Origin: Medicago truncatula
Lineage: Eukaryota > Streptophyta > Magnoliopsida > Fabales > Fabaceae
NCBI RefSeq assembly: GCF_003473485.1
Contig: NC_053045.1
Coordinates: forward strand, 35,624,494 to 35,688,493
Direction of reading: 5' to 3'
DNA length: 64,000 nt
Shown piece by piece: positions 63,500 to 64,000 of this stretch; positions within the stretch are counted from its first letter, which is position 1; every line of letters begins with the position of its first letter. The notes below the pieces were generated by a model. The model made no database searches. It was not told the origin of the DNA and was given only the letters and a program-made list of their open reading frames with translations. The position numbers and the translations under genes are program-made.

Positions 63500-64000
63500 T
63501 CAAGTAAACAACTCTGGATAAGACTCCAGCATCTTACTCTCAAGCTCCCACGTCAAGCTTTCACCAGTCGCTCCCGACCAAACGACTCTCACGAGAGGTA
63601 TCTCCTTGCCTCTCAACGTCTTCACTTTACGATCATCAATCCTCAACGGTAAAGTTTCTACCGTAAGGTTGTCTCTAACTTGCACATCGTCACTTTGAAT
63701 TACATGAGATGGATCCGGAACATACTTTTGAAGTTGCGACACATGGAAAACGTTGTGCAAATTCGCAAGATGCGGCGGTAAACCCACTCGGTAAGCCACC
63801 GTTCCAACTCTTTCCAATATCTGATACGGACCAATGAACTTCGGGGTCAACTTCTTTGACTTCAAAGCACGTCCTACACCAGTCACAGGAGTGACTCTCA
63901 AAAACACGTGGTCTCCTTCTTGGAACTCAAGATCTTTTCTACGCTTATCATGATAACTCTTTTGTCGACTCTGCGACGCCTTCATTTTCTCTTGGATCAT
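63500..64000 (-). CDS. pol: Chromovirus pol, integrase C-terminus with chromodomain-like tail (partial)
   Basis: 166 codons running off the right edge. GDHVFLRVTPVTGVGR, KLTPKFIGPYQIL and LHNVFHVSQLQKY are hallmarks of the Tekay/Del integrase C-terminal (GPY/F) domain. It is followed by a short chromodomain-like segment (VRVVWSGATGESLTWELE) and the ESYPELF end. Integrases of this clade are thought to use the chromodomain to target heterochromatin. Open to the window edge, so possibly intact. Confidence 0.92.
   Translation of the reverse strand: MIQEKMKASQSRQKSYHDKRRKDLEFQEGDHVFLRVTPVTGVGRALKSKKLTPKFIGPYQILERVGTVAYRVGLPPHLANLHNVFHVSQLQKYVPDPSHVIQSDDVQVRDNLTVETLPLRIDDRKVKTLRGKEIPLVRVVWSGATGESLTWELESKMLESYPELFT

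Larger units (their letters stand above)
61338..64000 (-). mobile_element. Ty3/gypsy chromovirus (Tekay/Del type), 3' part
   Basis: The 3' LTR, a polypurine tract and the end of pol are in the window and the rest lies to the right. It inserted into the helicase frame; AGCAA (61333-61337) is the expected left copy of the 5-bp target duplication. Confidence 0.88.

Overview
This is plant nuclear DNA: intron-bearing host genes sit in AT-rich sequence crowded with retrotransposons, MITEs, SINE-like pieces and a Helitron. The SIRE/Maximus-type Ty1-copia elements with a third ORF, an Ogre/Tat-type relic and the MITE families point to a papilionoid legume (Medicago/Trifolium/Pisum/Cicer group). That assignment is inference from element types, not a database match. 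All coordinates, exon borders and element ends were read by eye.

Layout. 1-2.8 kb: a group F bZIP (bZIP19/23-type zinc sensor) gene on the minus strand. 2.8-8.4 kb: no gene, but a string of MITEs, SINE-like pieces and a retroposed insert nested in a terminal-inverted-repeat element. 8440-20321: a complete-looking, young SIRE-type element (SIRE-A, minus strand; 1310-bp LTRs; target duplication CATGA) with gag, pol and a third 'env-like' ORF, each carrying a visible defect. 21.0-25.3 kb: a decayed RNase H-like relic, then a ten-exon gene for a receptor-like cytoplasmic kinase with an N-terminal universal stress protein (USP) domain; two of its introns hold fold-back elements. 29.2-44.4 kb: a coding-deleted Ogre/Tat-type element (target duplication AAAGT) whose right LTR was later split by a second SIRE-type element (SIRE-B, 31946-43858, target duplication ATAAA). 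SIRE-B has almost identical LTRs but a badly decayed, chimeric interior.

44.5-49.2 kb: two LRK10L/WAK-ectodomain receptor kinase genes transcribed divergently from a 412-bp shared spacer. 51.2-52.5 kb: a four-exon E2 ubiquitin-conjugating enzyme (148 aa, catalytic Cys85). 54.1-56.6 kb: a seven-exon ROP/Rac small GTPase (197 aa, C-terminal CSIL). 56.7-59.7 kb: gene-free, with one near-perfect MITE. 59.8-64.0 kb: the 3' part of a Helitron (terminal hairpin plus PIF1-type helicase), interrupted at 61337 by a Ty3/gypsy chromovirus (Tekay/Del type) whose 3' LTR and integrase C-terminus are in the window and whose remainder lies beyond 64000.

The host genes are unrelated in function, apart from the kinase pair and a general signalling theme (USP-kinase, LRK10L kinases, ROP, E2). 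I did not find a clearly new biological system. The most unusual material is in the retroelements: a non-autonomous element that seems to have moved very recently with a dead interior; heat-shock-element-like palindromes in its LTR; 44-bp LTR arrays differing by one unit between its two LTRs; DNA words shared between LTRs and element coding sequence; and clustered GC-rich palindromes in the chromovirus LTR.
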